From: CAVWDU01 sp963840725
GTDB lineage: Bacteria > Pseudomonadota > Gammaproteobacteria > Pseudomonadales > Halieaceae
Length of the DNA: 64,000 nt
Direction of reading: 5' to 3'
Assembly (NCBI GenBank): GCA_963840725.1
Contig: CAWIZY010000025.1
Location: forward strand, 62,001-126,000
The stretch's first letter is position 1. Every line of letters begins with the position of its first letter. This document shows positions 38,750 to 48,283 of the stretch, in pieces. The notes under the pieces were generated by a model. It searched no databases, was not told where the DNA came from, and was given only the letters and a program-made list of their open reading frames with translations. A program made the position numbers and the translations under genes.

Positions 38750-40128
38750 GCCTGACACTTTATAACACCCTGAGCCGGGCCAAGGAGCGCTTCGAACCGC
38801 TGGTGCCGGATACGGTAACACTGTACGTCTGTGGTCCCACCGTGTACAACCTGGCCCATATCGGTAATGCCAGACCGGTGGTGGTGTTCGATACCCTGTT
38901 CAGGCTGCTGCAGACCCGGTTCTCGACTGTGACCTATGCCCGCAACATTACCGATGTTGATGACAAGATCATCGCCGCTGCGGCTGCAAGTGACACCAGC
39001 ATTGCTGCGGTGACCGAAGAGTTCACGGCCTGCTACCGGGAGGACATGGCGGCACTGAACGCTCTGCCGCCCTCGCTGGAACCGCGGGCAACAGACAATA
39101 TAGAGGCAATGATCGAACTGACCCGGACGCTGATCCAAAAAGAGCATGCCTATGAGTCCGCAGGCCATGTGCTGTTCGCGGTGGAATCCATGGCCGACTA
39201 CGGCAAGCTCTCGGGGCGCTGCCTCGAGGATATGCTGGCGGGCGCCCGGGTCGAAGTGGCCGATTACAAGCGACACCCGGGTGATTTTGTACTCTGGAAG
39301 CCCGCTGCCGATGGAGAGCCCGGCTGGGACAGCCCCTGGGGCAGGGGTCGCCCGGGCTGGCACCTTGAATGTTCAGCGATGATCCGCGCGCATCTGGGCG
39401 AGACTATCGATATTCACGGGGGTGGTCGGGACCTTATTTTTCCGCATCATGAAAACGAGCTTGCCCAGAGTCGCTGTGCTCACGGAGGCGATTACGTGCG
39501 CTACTGGATGCACAACGCGTACCTCGATATCGATGGGGAAAAGATGTCCAAATCACTGGGCAACTTCCGCACCGTGCGAGACCTGCTGGGTAGCTACCGG
39601 GGTGAGGTGCTGCGCTTTGCCTTGCTGTCCGCACATTACCGCTCACCGTTGAACTTCTCTGCCGAGCTGCTGGACCAGGCGGAAAATACCCTGGCGGGTC
39701 TTTACGGAACACTGCGCGGTGTAGCTGGTATTGAGGCAGCTGCTGCAACGCCGCTGGAGGAAGAAGCGTTCTATACGGCGCTGAATGACGACCTGAACAC
39801 ACCGATTGCCATCGCCGAATTGCATGCACTGGCCAAGCAGTTGCACAAGGCCCCTGACCACGAAAAGCCGCTACTGAAAGCGCGCATGCTGGCTGCCGGG
39901 GGTTTGTTGGGCATCCTGCAAGAGGACCCTGAGGACTGGCTGCAGGGTTCGGCTTCCAGCGAGGCCATGGCTGCCGAGGAAATAGAGGCCCTGGTAGCAG
40001 CCAGGCAAGCGGCCAAATTGGCCAAGGACTACACCGGGGCCGACGCCATCAGGCAGCAGCTCAGCGACGCCGGCGTGATACTCGAAGATTCCCGTGAGGG
40101 CACCCGCTGGCGGCGCAGCTCTGAGTAG
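38746..40128 (+). CDS. cysS: Cysteinyl-tRNA synthetase
   Basis: 460 residues. Class I synthetase with [16 protein letters not shown] at the N-terminus (the first zinc cysteine and HIGN), the zinc-site region WHLECSAM (about 206) and [16 protein letters not shown], and the KMSKS loop as [10 protein letters not shown] near 264. It overlaps glnS by 4 bp. A 14-bp tandem repeat starts right after its stop. Confidence 0.98.
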   Translation: MSLTLYNTLSRAKERFEPLVPDTVTLYVCGPTVYNLAHIGNARPVVVFDTLFRLLQTRFSTVTYARNITDVDDKIIAAAAASDTSIAAVTEEFTACYREDMAALNALPPSLEPRATDNIEAMIELTRTLIQKEHAYESAGHVLFAVESMADYGKLSGRCLEDMLAGARVEVADYKRHPGDFVLWKPAADGEPGWDSPWGRGRPGWHLECSAMIRAHLGETIDIHGGGRDLIFPHHENELAQSRCAHGGDYVRYWMHNAYLDIDGEKMSKSLGNFRTVRDLLGSYRGEVLRFALLSAHYRSPLNFSAELLDQAENTLAGLYGTLRGVAGIEAAAATPLEEEAFYTALNDDLNTPIAIAELHALAKQLHKAPDHEKPLLKARMLAAGGLLGILQEDPEDWLQGSASSEAMAAEEIEALVAARQAAKLAKDYTGADAIRQQLSDAGVILEDSREGTRWRRSSE

Positions 40129-40146
40129 GACTACCCGTCCGGCCCG

Positions 40147-40202
40147 GCCCGCTCGGGACTACTTGTCCGGGACTGCCCGTCCGGGACTGTCCGTCCGGGA
40201 CT
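40147..40202. repeat. 14-bp tandem repeat after cysS, about four copies
   Basis: Copies at 40147, 40161, 40175 and 40189, each ending in (C/T)CGGGACT; the last two, GCCCGTCCGGGACT and GTCCGTCCGGGACT, differ at one base. A more degenerate copy precedes them from about 40133. The array fills the space between the convergent cysS and folD stops. Confidence 0.85.
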
Positions 40203-40240
40203 GCCCTCGGTGAGCAGACCCCGGCGCGAGAACCCGCCTC

Positions 40241-41086
40241 TCAACCCAGTTTCTTTTCAGCCGATTCGACGCTTTGTGCAATCAGGGTGTTGATTGTCAT
40301 GGGCCCCACACCCCCCGGAACGGGCGTGTAGGCGCTGACTCTGTCCAGTAATGGCGCCAGCTCGATATCGCCGATGCCGCCGGGGTGGTAGCCGGCATCG
40401 ATAACCACCGCCTGGTCCTTTACCCATGCCGCGCGAATGAACTCGGGCTTACCCACAGCACCCACCAGGATATCGGCCTGAGCAACGAGGGCCGGCAGGT
40501 CACGGGTGCGGGAGTGGCAAATGGTCACGGTGGCGTTTTCTTGCAACAGCATCATTGCCATGGGCTTGCCGAGAATGGGGCTGCGACCCACGACCACAGC
40601 ATGCTTGCCTTCGATGCCGACCTCGTAGTGGGCCAGGATGCGCATGATGCCCTGGGGCGTGGCGCAGCCGTAGGCTGGCTCGCCCATGGCCATGCGGCCA
40701 AAACCCAGACAGGTCACGCCGTCTACATCCTTGCTCAGAGCGATGGCATCAAAGCAGGTGCGTTCGTCGATCTGACCGGGCACGGGGTGCTGCAGCAAAA
40801 TACCGTGCACCTCCGGGTTGTTGTTAAGCTCGGCGATTTTGCTCAATAACTGCTCGGTGGTTGTTTCTGTTGGCAAGTGCACGGCCATGGAATCCATACC
40901 GACCCGACGGCAGGCGTTGCCCTTCATCTTTACATAGGTGGCTGAAGCCGGGTCCTCGCCCACCAGGATGGTGGCCAAAATGGGCGTTTTGCCTCCGGAG
41001 CGGGCCTTCAGGGCGTCTACCCGGGCCAGTAGCTCTGCCTCGGATTGTGCCGCCAGAGCTTTGCCATCCAGAACCAATGCCGCCAT
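40241..41086 (-). CDS. folD: Methylenetetrahydrofolate dehydrogenase/cyclohydrolase
   Basis: 281 residues. It interconverts 5,10-methylene-, methenyl- and 10-formyl-tetrahydrofolate with NADP. Catalytic Tyr/Lys are in [16 protein letters not shown] near residue 50, [11 protein letters not shown] is near 98, and the dinucleotide-binding [14 protein letters not shown] is near 166. The ATG at 41086 gives the family N-terminus [10 protein letters not shown]. Confidence 0.97.
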   Translation of the reverse strand: MAALVLDGKALAAQSEAELLARVDALKARSGGKTPILATILVGEDPASATYVKMKGNACRRVGMDSMAVHLPTETTTEQLLSKIAELNNNPEVHGILLQHPVPGQIDERTCFDAIALSKDVDGVTCLGFGRMAMGEPAYGCATPQGIMRILAHYEVGIEGKHAVVVGRSPILGKPMAMMLLQENATVTICHSRTRDLPALVAQADILVGAVGKPEFIRAAWVKDQAVVIDAGYHPGGIGDIELAPLLDRVSAYTPVPGGVGPMTINTLIAQSVESAEKKLG

Positions 41087-41316
41087 AACAGGAATTCCCC
41101 TAGTGATTGCGCTGCGGCGGGTAAGCCCGCCGCGAAGGGCGCATATTTTCCCACCGAAGTGGCTTCAGGGGAAGGCCTCCCTCGCTCCTTCGAGCAAAAC
41201 CCTCGTCCGGGGCGTTGACGCTAGCCAGCACTATGAGTATTATTCGCGCTCCTGAAAACCGGGTTGCTTTCCACGGAAGCGGTTAGCCATCCGGTGTAAT
41301 GGTCAGGGTACAGTGT

Positions 41317-41393
41317 CGGGGTATAGCGCAGTCTGGTAGCGCGCCTGCTTTGGGAGCAGGATGTCGGGAGTTCGAATCTCTCTACCCCGACCA
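41317..41393 (+). tRNA. tRNA-Pro (UGG)
   Basis: 77 nt with encoded CCA. Acceptor CGGGGTA pairs with TACCCCG; the anticodon stem CCTGC/GCAGG encloses TTTGGGA, giving anticodon TGG; the T arm is GGGAGTTCGAATCTCTC. All arms fold without mismatch of note. The tRNA-His gene follows 81 bp downstream. Confidence 0.97.
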
Positions 41394-41474
41394 ACTTCCC
41401 GCCCCGCCGGGTGAGGCAGGTCAACCCGCTTTTCTATGCAACTAGTTCTCTGCGACTAGTATCAGCTTCGCAGT

Positions 41475-41551
41475 GGTGGCCGTAGCTCATCAGGTAGAGC
41501 ACCGGATTGTGACTCCGGAGGTGGCGGGTTCGAGACCCGTCGGCCACCCCA
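41475..41551 (+). tRNA. tRNA-His (GUG)
   Basis: 77 nt including the extra G at position -1 typical of tRNA-His, opposite C73, and encoded CCA. Acceptor GTGGCCG pairs with CGGCCAC; anticodon stem CCGGA/TCCGG with loop TTGTGAC gives GTG; T arm GCGGGTTCGAGACCCGT. Confidence 0.97.
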
Positions 41552-41625
41552 TTAAATCATCGCCAGGAGCTTGTAGACTGTCGCGGGCCCAGGGCAGCCT
41601 TCGCATTCAAACGGCGACCGTGCGC

Positions 41626-42915
41626 ATGGGATCGGCCTTCACATTTTTTCTCATCGCCCGGGTACTGATCAGTCTCGCTGGTACCATGCTGTCCGTGGCC
41701 ATCGGGTGGCATCTTTACTCGACCAGTGGCAGCGCATTTGATCTGGCGCTGGTTGGGCTAATGCAGGTATTGCCGATGCTGGGGCTGTTTATTGTCACCG
41801 GCTGGGCAGTCGACCATTTTCCTCGCAAGCAAATGTTACTCTGGTGCTCAGTGGCAGAAATCGCAGTATTCTGCGGTCTCGCGCTGAGTCTGAGTGGTGG
41901 TGAGATCAACCGCCCCGTATTGTTTTCGCTGCTGTTTGCACACGGATGCGCCCGGGCTTTCTACTCACCGGCGATGCAGGCGATTCTGCCCAACATCGTC
42001 ACGGCGCCGGCGCTGCCCCGTGCGGTGGCTATGGTCAGTGCGGGTTGGACCACGGCAGATACCATCGGGCCGTTCGCGGCCGGGCTCGCTATTGCCTGGC
42101 TGGATTATCAGATATACCCGTTGCTGGCGGCATTAACGGTGTTGGCCACACTGTGTATTGTTTTCCTGCCACACATTCCGGCGACGGGCTCACTGGATCG
42201 GGGCCTGCGCACGCTGCTCAGTGGTGTGCACTATGTGCGTGCCAATACCATTGTTTTACCCAGTCTGCTGTTGGATCTGCTGATCGTATTGCTGGGTAGC
42301 GTGGTCGCACTGATGCCAATTTACGCCATCGATGTCCTGGGGGTGGGGCCAGAGGCCCTGGGCCTGCTCCGTGCCATGCCGGCGCTGGGGGGCGTGATGA
42401 TGGGTGTATTGATCGCCACCTTGCCTGCTACCCGTCATGCGGGCCGACAACTTTTCGTGGCTCTGGCTGTATTTACCCTGTCTATCGCGGTCTTCGGCCT
42501 GTCGCGAGTCCTCTGGCTCAGTCTCGCTGCGCTGTGGGTATACGGCGCTGCGGATATGATCAGTGTGCACCTGCGTTCCACCCTGATTCAGATAGCCACA
42601 CCCGATGCGCTGCGCGGTCGAGTCAGTGCGGTAAACTCGCTGTTTATCAGCAGTTCCAATGAGTTGGGGGACTTTCGGGCCGGCTCAGTAGCCGCGCTTT
42701 TGGGTCCGGTGCCGACCGTGCTCATCGGTGCCGGTATGGCGGGGGCCATCACGCTCTGGGGCGCCCTTGCTTTTCCCGACTTGCGCAGCCTGCGGAACTT
42801 GAGCGATGCACAGGTCGATGACACCCTTGATGACAATCATGACGCCAATCATGACGCCAATCATGACGCCAATCATGACGCCAACCCCGATGGCACCGAC
42901 AATGACCAAAGGTAG
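41626..42915 (+). CDS. MFS transporter with His/Asp-rich repeat tail
   Basis: 429 residues from the ATG at 41626; the open frame runs back into tRNA-His, so upstream starts are excluded (a GTG at 41620 is possible). Twelve hydrophobic segments and the N-terminal pattern of the EntS/MFS_3 exporter group (TFFLIARVLISLAGTMLSVA). It is probably a drug or siderophore exporter; substrate unknown. The cytoplasmic C-terminus is unusual: four perfect 12-bp repeats (42835-42882) encode Asn-His-Asp-Ala repeats in an Asp/His-rich tail. Confidence 0.85.
   Translation: MGSAFTFFLIARVLISLAGTMLSVAIGWHLYSTSGSAFDLALVGLMQVLPMLGLFIVTGWAVDHFPRKQMLLWCSVAEIAVFCGLALSLSGGEINRPVLFSLLFAHGCARAFYSPAMQAILPNIVTAPALPRAVAMVSAGWTTADTIGPFAAGLAIAWLDYQIYPLLAALTVLATLCIVFLPHIPATGSLDRGLRTLLSGVHYVRANTIVLPSLLLDLLIVLLGSVVALMPIYAIDVLGVGPEALGLLRAMPALGGVMMGVLIATLPATRHAGRQLFVALAVFTLSIAVFGLSRVLWLSLAALWVYGAADMISVHLRSTLIQIATPDALRGRVSAVNSLFISSSNELGDFRAGSVAALLGPVPTVLIGAGMAGAITLWGALAFPDLRSLRNLSDAQVDDTLDDNHDANHDANHDANHDANPDGTDNDQR
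42835..42882 (+). repeat. In-frame 12-bp tandem repeat in the MFS gene, four copies
   Basis: AATCATGACGCC repeated four times exactly. It encodes Asn-His-Asp-Ala units near the C-terminus of the transporter. A multiple of three, so copy changes keep the frame. Confidence 0.95.
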
Positions 42916-42978
42916 CCTGCTGTAACGCCAGATCCCAAGTCATCCTCGGCAGGCCTGGACGGTCGTTCAGGGCCTGTT

Positions 42979-44610
42979 TTAGCGGTTCACCAGCGCGTCG
43001 ATTTCGTCACCCTTACCCAGCATTTCCCAGCGGATCATGGACACTGGAATCACTCCGATTTGATCGACGGCGGAGAAGAACTCCATCAACTTGAAATCAT
43101 CTCCCCGGGTTTTGCCGTATTCGCCCAGCAAGCGCTCAATAAGATATTTACCGGTGACATAGCTGGTGCCATAACCGGGTTGGCGCAGATAAAGCAGTTG
43201 CTCGAAACCCAGCAGGTCCAGATCTTCCCGCATCCAGCCCCGGGGCGTCCATTCCACGTGGAAGTCCCTGGCCTCTTGCAGGGTAAAGCGATTGGCGTGC
43301 GCATACAGAGAACCCAGCCCCCGGGCCGCTCGCTGGGCGAGCATGATCCACACCAGCTCTCGGGCTCTGGGATTATTCTCATACAGACCTGCGTGCATGG
43401 TCATTTCTTCAAAACCGGTGGACATGCCCTCTGAGCGACTGTCCCAGATATTGTAGAGCAGCGGGCCCTGGCGAATGGGGTTGGGGTTGGGCCGGGTTTC
43501 AAGGCGACCCAGATCGAACCAGTGATACCAGTGGGCCCAGAGCACTTTTTGTTCGTGATGAGACACGGTGGCAAAAAAGTTACGCTGATCGGCGGGTACA
43601 AAGGCCCCCTGTTGTGCGACCAGCGCCGGGCGCAAATAATCGTAGGGCGGGAGTATTTCTTCTTGCACCAGAAACCGGTGAAACTCATCGATTGCTGCAG
43701 CGGCTCGCTGGACATACTCCTGTTCACTGGCTATGGGCGTGAGTGGCGGCAGTTTGCGGTTGCGGTGCTCTTCCAGTTTCAGTGAAGACAGAGCGCGGTC
43801 CAGTTCGCGCTTTAGCAGGCGTACCTCGTCCTCCCAGGTCATGGGTATCAGGTGCACATGCTGCAACTGCCAGTTGTAGTTCTCCACCCCGATACCCGAG
43901 GGCCCGGTTTTGTTCCTGGCTTCTGCCTCCAGCCAGCTCACGAAACTGCGGGTGGCCTCTGTGGCCTCAGTCAGGTTGGTCCTGAATGTATCGGTCAGCT
44001 TTGGCGTATCGGCCTGCAACCGGGTCAGTGCAGCTGCCTGGTCCCGCAGATTTTCGATCCCGCCTATCCATAAATCCCTGGCATTGCCAGTAAGGTTGTC
44101 GCGCGCCTGGGTCAGCAGGGGTGCGATGGTGGCCAACTGCGCACTGAGGCGCTGTTCTGCTGCGGTATCGAGGGGGAAATCATAGCTCCACAACTCAATA
44201 ATGGCGTGGTGAGTGGGCCCTTCATGGGCGGGAGTGTCACTCTTGAAGGTCCAGACAGAGGCATAAAATGCGGGGTCGCGCTGCCAGGGGCGCAGCACCC
44301 GGTAATTAAAATCCATGCCGTTCATTTCTGCCCGCAGCAGATGCCAGTCCACTCGCTGCGGAATCGTCCATTCACTGATATCAAAAGCATGCAGGCGTTG
44401 CTGCCAGTTTGCCAGGTCTTTATGGCGCCGGTCGTTGGTGGCCTGTCGATAATCCGGGGCACCCGCAAGCAGCGGTGGCCGCTCAAAATCGCGCCACTCC
44501 TCAAACAGGGTCAACAGGTCGTCGTGAGTCTTGTCGCTGGCTGCCACGGCGTTCACGCTCATGATCAGGCCGCCCAAGAACAGAATAAGTAGCGGTCTCA
44601 TTGGGTTCAC
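42979..44610 (-). CDS. Exported DUF885-like protein
   Basis: 543 residues with a signal peptide (LLILFLGGLIMSVNAVAAS). Overall it resembles the DUF885 group of putative zinc-dependent hydrolases; the C-terminal part has SEGMSTGFEEMTMHAGL near 412, like the second conserved helix of that family. The HExxPGH motif common in DUF885 is not evident; SHHEQKVLWAHW near 362 sits where it would be expected. So it may be a divergent or inactive member. It is monocistronic and convergent with the MFS gene. Confidence 0.65.
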   Translation of the reverse strand: MNPMRPLLILFLGGLIMSVNAVAASDKTHDDLLTLFEEWRDFERPPLLAGAPDYRQATNDRRHKDLANWQQRLHAFDISEWTIPQRVDWHLLRAEMNGMDFNYRVLRPWQRDPAFYASVWTFKSDTPAHEGPTHHAIIELWSYDFPLDTAAEQRLSAQLATIAPLLTQARDNLTGNARDLWIGGIENLRDQAAALTRLQADTPKLTDTFRTNLTEATEATRSFVSWLEAEARNKTGPSGIGVENYNWQLQHVHLIPMTWEDEVRLLKRELDRALSSLKLEEHRNRKLPPLTPIASEQEYVQRAAAAIDEFHRFLVQEEILPPYDYLRPALVAQQGAFVPADQRNFFATVSHHEQKVLWAHWYHWFDLGRLETRPNPNPIRQGPLLYNIWDSRSEGMSTGFEEMTMHAGLYENNPRARELVWIMLAQRAARGLGSLYAHANRFTLQEARDFHVEWTPRGWMREDLDLLGFEQLLYLRQPGYGTSYVTGKYLIERLLGEYGKTRGDDFKLMEFFSAVDQIGVIPVSMIRWEMLGKGDEIDALVNR

Positions 44611-44903
44611 TGCAGTATCCCTGTGGTGGTTGTGGTAGTAAGTCTGATGGTAAGTCGTGAGGGTTCGTTGTGATAGTTTGGCCGCGCGCAGCGGCCTGTC
44701 CCTGTGCGCTCCAGTATAGTCACTGCCAGGGGATAGGTGTTAACCCGCTCGCTTGCGGGCTGCTGAGGATCGCCTCCGCGCTCGCCGGGCCTGGCCAGGG
44801 GCGGGACGATTGTGGTGTCAGCCAAAGCCTCTGTGTATACTGCCGTCCCGGTAATGCCGGCGTCTCGCGACAGAGCACCAACGGTACAATCAACGCTCGA
44901 TAC

Positions 44904-44980
44904 GCGCCCATAGCTCAGCTGGATAGAGCAATGGCCTTCTAAGCCATCGGTCGCAGGTTCGAATCCTGCTGGGCGCGCCA
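44904..44980 (+). tRNA. tRNA-Arg (UCU)
   Basis: 77 nt with encoded CCA. Acceptor GCGCCCA pairs with TGGGCGC; anticodon stem ATGGC/GCCAT with loop CTTCTAA gives TCT; T arm GCAGGTTCGAATCCTGC. It lies at the left edge of the accessory region. Confidence 0.97.
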
Positions 44981-45042
44981 CTTAAGACAATAAAAACAGT
45001 GCTTTTGCCCCATATTCAGCAACGCTCTGAGGCGAAAAGACT

Positions 45043-45912
45043 CTACCCGACACTCGCCGACGGGGAATAGTCGGAGCCTGCTGCGATTCGTGACCATTGG
45101 CGGACATGAGGCGGGCAATCATCGAACCATCGCGCCTTGTCGCCTTGGATCACCAGAATTTCTTCCCACTTGGCGCCAACAGCGCCAAAACCTGCATGTG
45201 GTTCGACCAACCAGAGGCCGTCATGGGCCTGGTGGTCGGAGGTTTTAAGACCGTTCCACAACGGGCTTTTCTGCCCCACGCCACTCATTGCCATGCTGTC
45301 CTTGAGTTTAAACCAGCTAAGCGATACCGCATCGAACCCCTGCAAGCGCAATTGAAAAGGCAGTTTTGGCGTTTTTATCGCCCGGTGACCCAGCACCTGG
45401 CCTGGATGCTTGGTGTGCACCGGCTCGTATCCAGCTGCATTCATCGTCTTCTGGACCTGCTTAGCAATTCGCTTGAAGCTGTCGCCGTTGTTGACGGCGT
45501 TTGGCACACTCTCGCGGTAATGCGCCAGATGCTGCATCATCGCGCAGTGGTCATCACTATTGCCAAAGCAAAAACTGTAAGACGTATCGACCAGGTAACC
45601 ACTGAACAGAGGTGCCGCGTCGAGGATCACGCTGTCGCCGGGCTCGAGTGTTTTGCTTTTCGGGAAGAACTTGCCCACAGGCCGTTTGCCCGGCAGGGCT
45701 GTGCGCTCGCCAAATAGCACGATCGGCAAGTGAAAAAACGAGCCCGCCCCGGCTTCGCGGTAGCGTTTCACGAGCTTGCGGGCGACTTCTTTTTCGGTTT
45801 CGCCGCCTGAAAGACTGGCCGCGGTTTGTTCCAGAATCGCGAATGACGTGCGCTACAAATCGCGGAAGTGCAAGAGCACCGCCTCAGTGAAATTCTGGGT
45901 TTTAACCAACAT
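45043..45912 (-). pseudogene. M24-family metallopeptidase gene with in-frame amber stop at codon 20
   Basis: Read from the ATG at 45912 the frame gives MLVKTQNFTEAVLLHFRDL, then TAG (45853-45855), and then continues in the same frame as RTSFAILEQTAASLSGGE through 269 further codons to 45043. The long part is an M24 (pita-bread, Xaa-Pro peptidase/methionine aminopeptidase-like) domain with its metal ligands present: Asp-x10-Asp in LDAAPLFSGYLVD, His in LGHRA, Glu in LVEPHAG and Glu in KWEEIL. Only the TAG breaks it. Internal starts could give a shortened protein of about 242 residues. Confidence 0.75.
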
Positions 45913-45972
45913 GGTAACCTCGGAGAATGCTGCATAAGGCTCACGAGAGTGTCCGGGCTTGGGGTCTCCACG

Positions 45973-46257
45973 TCAATGTTCGATCGGATACTGTCCATCT
46001 GCAGGCCTGAGGGTCGGACTACCCAGCTTGCGGCAGTCACTGGAGGTTTCCCCGGTCCAGCGCCGAAAGGCCTTTCTGAATGCCGCGCTATCGTGGTAGC
46101 CGAGGGAGGCTGCGATTGCCTCAACGCCGGGCTGCCTTAGAAGCAGCGACTGGCAAAGATCACGGGTTACCCGGAATGCCTCGGCATCGCCCGCTGAGTT
46201 GGGCGTTGAGCTCAATTCTGCAGACAACCGGTAGTAGACCTGTTGGCCATTGCGCAC
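45973..46257 (-). pseudogene. Remnant of an AraC-family regulator
   Basis: 94 codons. Residues about 35-80 match only the second half of an AraC DNA-binding domain (VEAIAASLGYHDSAAFRKAF, then RRWTGETSSDCRK); the first HTH and the whole sensor domain are missing. AraC regulators normally stand beside CYP153 operons, and this one lies directly upstream of the ferredoxin/CYP153 pair, facing away, so it is probably what is left of their regulator. Confidence 0.65.
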
Positions 46258-46385
46258 CGCCTGTGACTGGGTTCGGCAATAAGTAGATTGGCAGATAATA
46301 ACCCTATCGTGGCGGAAAAAACCTCCCCGGACGCAGGCGCCAGTGTAGAATTTGCACTATCGACTGCACACCTGGAGGCCTAACC

Positions 46386-46706
46386 ATGCCAAAGATTACC
46401 CTGATCGAATTCAGCGGCGCGACACACACCATAGACGCGGACACAGGCAAGTCGCTGATGTTGAATGCCATTGAAAAGTACGTGCCAGGCATAGATGCGG
46501 ACTGCGGCGGCGCCTGCGCCTGCGGCACCTGTCATTGCTATGTGGACGCACAGTGGCAAGCCGTTGCCGGCGATGCTGACATCATGGAGGAATCCATGCT
46601 GGGTATGCGCCCGGACCGTGAGTCCGGCTCACGGCTGAGCTGCCAGATCGATGTAACCCCGGATATGGACGGAATGGTTGTCCGTCTTCCTGAATTCCAA
46701 ATGTAA
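46386..46706 (+). CDS. [2Fe-2S] ferredoxin, electron donor to the adjacent P450
   Basis: 106 residues, putidaredoxin/adrenodoxin type. The cluster ligands are Cys40, Cys46, Cys49 and Cys86 (DCGGACACGTC; RLSCQID), the Cys-x5-Cys-x2-Cys spacing of P450 ferredoxins. A strong GGAGG site precedes the ATG. It stands 11 bp upstream of the CYP153 gene. No ferredoxin reductase is encoded nearby, so the reductase must come from elsewhere. Confidence 0.95.
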   Translation: MPKITLIEFSGATHTIDADTGKSLMLNAIEKYVPGIDADCGGACACGTCHCYVDAQWQAVAGDADIMEESMLGMRPDRESGSRLSCQIDVTPDMDGMVVRLPEFQM

Positions 46707-46717
46707 GGAGTACGGCC

Positions 46718-47959
46718 ATGAACCAGCAAGCACAGCTACAGGATCCAGGCAGCATCGCTCTGGCTGATATCGACGTCAGCGACCCGAGACTCTATGCCCA
46801 GGACGCCTGGCGCCCATTGTTTGCCCGCCTGCGGGAAGAGGCCCCGGTGCACTACTGCGCCAACAGCGAATTCGGCCCTTACTGGTCGATCACCCGGTTT
46901 GATGACATCGTGGCGGTAGACAGCAACTACCAGCAGTTTTCCTCAGAGCCTTTTATAATCATCGGCGATAACACGGATGATTTGCCCACCCGCAACTTCA
47001 TCTCCATGGACCCCCCGGAGCACGATGTGCAACGCCGTGCGGTGCAGTCGGTGGTCGCGCCGAGAAACCTTCAGGAAATGGAAAGCCTTATCCGCTCCCG
47101 GGTGGTGGATATCCTCGATGGCCTGCCGGTGAGCGAAACCTTCAACTGGGTCGATGATGTCTCCATCAACCTGACCACGCAAATGCTGGCGAGCCTGTTC
47201 GACTTCCCCTTTGAGCACCGCGCCAAGCTCACCTACTGGTCAGACATCGCAACCGGGTCGCCGGAAATCGCCGGCGGCAACGTGAGCAAAGAGGAGCGCT
47301 ACGCGGGTCTGATGGAATGTCTGGAGTGGTTCACCCGCATCTGGCACGAGCGCAAGGGCAAAGAGGGTGGCTTCGATCTGATCTCACTGCTGCAGCGCGA
47401 CCCTGAAACCGCCAACATGGTTGACGACCCGATGACCTACCTCGGCAATCTGGGCCTGCTGATCGTCGGCGGTAACGATACGACGCGTAACTCCGCCACG
47501 GGCGGTGTGCTGGCGCTCAATGAGAACCCGGCAGAGTATGAAAAACTGCGGGCCAACCCCGAGCTGATTCCGTCCATGGTCTCAGAGATTATTCGCTGGC
47601 AGACGCCGCTTGCCCACATGCGTCGCCGCGCCACGGAAGACGTGGAAATGCATGGGCAGACCATCCGCAAAGACGACAAGGTTGTGATGTGGTATCTCAG
47701 CGGTAACCGCGACGAGTCGGCAATTGATAACGCCGACAGCTTTATCATCGATCGCCAGAACCCGCGGCACCATATTGCTTTCGGCTTCGGTATTCACCGT
47801 TGCATGGGCAACCGGCTGGCGGAAATGCAACTGCGCATCCTCTGGGAAGAGATCATGCAGCGCTTTCGCATGGTTGAAGTAGTGGGTGAACCGGTGCGGG
47901 TCCACTCGAACTTCGTGCGCGGCTACGAACAGCTGCCGGTGAAGGTCCATCCCTGGTAG
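46718..47959 (+). CDS. Cytochrome P450, CYP153 family (alkane/fatty-acid terminal hydroxylase)
   Basis: 413 residues. Heme-binding loop FGFGIHRCMGNRLAEMQ (Cys near 363), I-helix GGNDTTRNSATGG near 251, and the K-helix ExxR in SEIIRWQTPLAHMRR. Long stretches such as NWVDDVSINLTTQMLASLFD and GNLGLLIVGGNDTTRN are typical of CYP153, the soluble P450s that hydroxylate terminal carbons of medium-chain alkanes, alcohols or fatty acids with O2. An AAGGAG site precedes the ATG. It is paired with the ferredoxin gene; family assignment is from motif recall, substrate inferred. Confidence 0.9.
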   Translation: MNQQAQLQDPGSIALADIDVSDPRLYAQDAWRPLFARLREEAPVHYCANSEFGPYWSITRFDDIVAVDSNYQQFSSEPFIIIGDNTDDLPTRNFISMDPPEHDVQRRAVQSVVAPRNLQEMESLIRSRVVDILDGLPVSETFNWVDDVSINLTTQMLASLFDFPFEHRAKLTYWSDIATGSPEIAGGNVSKEERYAGLMECLEWFTRIWHERKGKEGGFDLISLLQRDPETANMVDDPMTYLGNLGLLIVGGNDTTRNSATGGVLALNENPAEYEKLRANPELIPSMVSEIIRWQTPLAHMRRRATEDVEMHGQTIRKDDKVVMWYLSGNRDESAIDNADSFIIDRQNPRHHIAFGFGIHRCMGNRLAEMQLRILWEEIMQRFRMVEVVGEPVRVHSNFVRGYEQLPVKVHPW

Positions 47960-48010
47960 GCAGTAAACGGTGTTAAACAACGGCTTTGATGCCTTAATGA
48001 TGTGACCCAA

Positions 48011-48052
48011 AGACGGGAACAGAAAGACGGGAACAGAAAGACGGGAACAGAA
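48011..48052. repeat. 14-bp tandem repeat after the P450 gene, three perfect copies
   Basis: AGACGGGAACAGAA three times, starting 52 bp after the CYP153 stop. No coding context. Confidence 0.95.
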
Positions 48053-48157
48053 AACAGGCGCAGAATCTGAGTTTGTGGAGGCGGGCTTGCGCAGTGCCTT
48101 CGCTGCGACTGGATGATCGGGCCGGCCAAAGCATTGAGCTGAGTCTTCAGGAAAAGG

Positions 48158-48283
48158 CGTGGTCTACACTTGTATGCAAACACGCTGAATGCTGGATCGC
48201 GCAAACAGGTTTCCAACCATGTCTATCGTCGAAATATTTGCTCTAATTGGCAATATTGGGGAGTTTGTGGGGGCGATTGCTGT
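48158..48283 (+). repeat. 126-bp direct repeat, copy 1
   Basis: Identical to 52688-52813 except for two bases. It contains the first 25 or so codons of a small membrane protein (MSIVEIFALIGNIGEFVGAI), but after the repeat the frame runs into transposase-remnant sequence, so this copy is the truncated one. Confidence 0.93.
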
